The notes under the pieces were generated by a model that worked only from the letters and a program-made list of their open reading frames with translations, ran no database searches and was not told where the DNA came from. Shown here piece after piece: positions 10,017 through 10,274 of a stretch of DNA of 10,274 bases. Positions within the stretch are counted from its first letter, which is position 1. Each line of letters starts with the position of its first letter. Location: contig JAUSIO010000048.1 in the NCBI GenBank assembly GCA_030647845.1, positions 1 through 10,274 on the forward strand, read 5' to 3'. The position numbers and the translations under genes were made by a program. The DNA is from a bacterium (GTDB taxonomy: Bacteria; Patescibacteriota; Minisyncoccia; Phycocordibacterales; SBAW01).

Positions 10017-10274
10017 ATGCTTACCAAGCGTAAAAAGACGGCCGCGATAAAAGAAGTGGCGATACACGACACCGACACTGGCTCGGCCGAGGTCCAGGTG
10101 GCGATTTTGAGCAAGCGCATCGACGAGCTTGCGACCCATCTCAAACGGCATCTCAAAGACAAGCACAGCCGCCGCGGGCTTTTGCAAATGGTCGCAGACC
10201 GCCGCACGCATTTGAAGTACCTCGAGGGCAAGGACAAGCGCCGCTACAACGCGCTCGTTAAGAAGCTCAATTTG
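10017..10274 (+). CDS. rpsO: 30S ribosomal protein S15, 3' end cut off by the window edge
   Basis: The first 86 residues are present and read MLTKRKKTAAIKEVAIHDTD, then TGSAEVQVAILSKRIDELATHLK, the universal S15 signature, followed by HKDKHSRRGL-like KDKHSRRGLLQMVADRR and YLEGKDKRRYNALVKKLNL. S15 binds 16S rRNA helices h20-h22 early in assembly of the small-subunit platform. Most S15 proteins are about 89 residues long, so only a few codons and the stop are missing beyond 10274. The start is fixed by the promoter spacing and by protein alignment. The gene begins a new transcription unit after the terminator at 9950-9975. Confidence 0.95.
   Translation, partial: MLTKRKKTAAIKEVAIHDTDTGSAEVQVAILSKRIDELATHLKRHLKDKHSRRGLLQMVADRRTHLKYLEGKDKRRYNALVKKLNL

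Overview
The window looks like chromosomal DNA of a small-genome bacterium, most plausibly a member of the Candidate Phyla Radiation / Patescibacteria (inference from style, not from a marker-gene search). The signs are: short spacers; many genes with little or no 5' leader, several having a -10 box 6-7 nt before the ATG; small palindromic repeats read through in frame inside housekeeping genes; and many small toxin-antitoxin or orphan genes between core genes. Core genes are a cut tRNA-Gly, tRNA-Arg, a CCA-adding enzyme, exonuclease III, a MutT-like Nudix hydrolase, a XerC/D-type recombinase and ribosomal protein S15 (cut at the right edge).

Layout. 1-230: two minus-strand tRNA genes and a palindromic repeat. 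231-1721: CCA-adding enzyme. 1722-2082: non-coding, with hairpins. 2083-2606: a ribbon-helix-helix antitoxin and RelE/YafQ-like toxin pair behind a strong promoter. 2619-3447: a TrmB-type regulator on the minus strand. 3454-3936: an orphan 93-aa gene with its own promoter, Shine-Dalgarno sequence and a structured 3' RNA ending in a terminator. 3940-4191: a 79-aa orphan gene with a leaderless-type promoter. 4148-4622: a DUF4258/DUF2283 pair. 4629-4665: a displaced scrap of the exonuclease III 3' end. 4657-4792: a second copy of the structured RNA. 4806-5263: a third toxin-antitoxin pair. 5296-6144: exonuclease III. 6190-6831: a secreted orphan protein with its own promoter and terminator. 6889-7389: Nudix. 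7430-7481: a displaced scrap of the xer 3' end. 7482-8507: a fusion of winged helix, GHKL ATPase and STAS-like DUF4325 domains, with a helically phased operator array in front. 8592-9539: Xer recombinase. 9576-9975: another orphan cassette. 9981-10274: leaderless rpsO.

Three observations stand out. First, accessory genes sit exactly at the 3' ends of two core genes (xth and xer), and a second copy of the core gene's tail lies on the far side of each, as expected if cargo had been inserted into gene tails and had restored them. Second, a roughly 104-nt RNA with about 93% identity and conserved pairings occurs twice; each copy ends in a strong terminator hairpin whose sequence is unrelated to the other's. 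Third, the DUF4325 fusion gene has four copies of a TTG-N-(C/A)AA site spaced 22, 22 and 11 bp apart; two of them coincide with the -35 and -10 boxes, which suggests autoregulation by its own HTH domain.

The tRNA genes and the CCA-adding enzyme fit together functionally, because tRNA-Arg does not encode its 3' CCA. The remaining genes look like independent units rather than one pathway.
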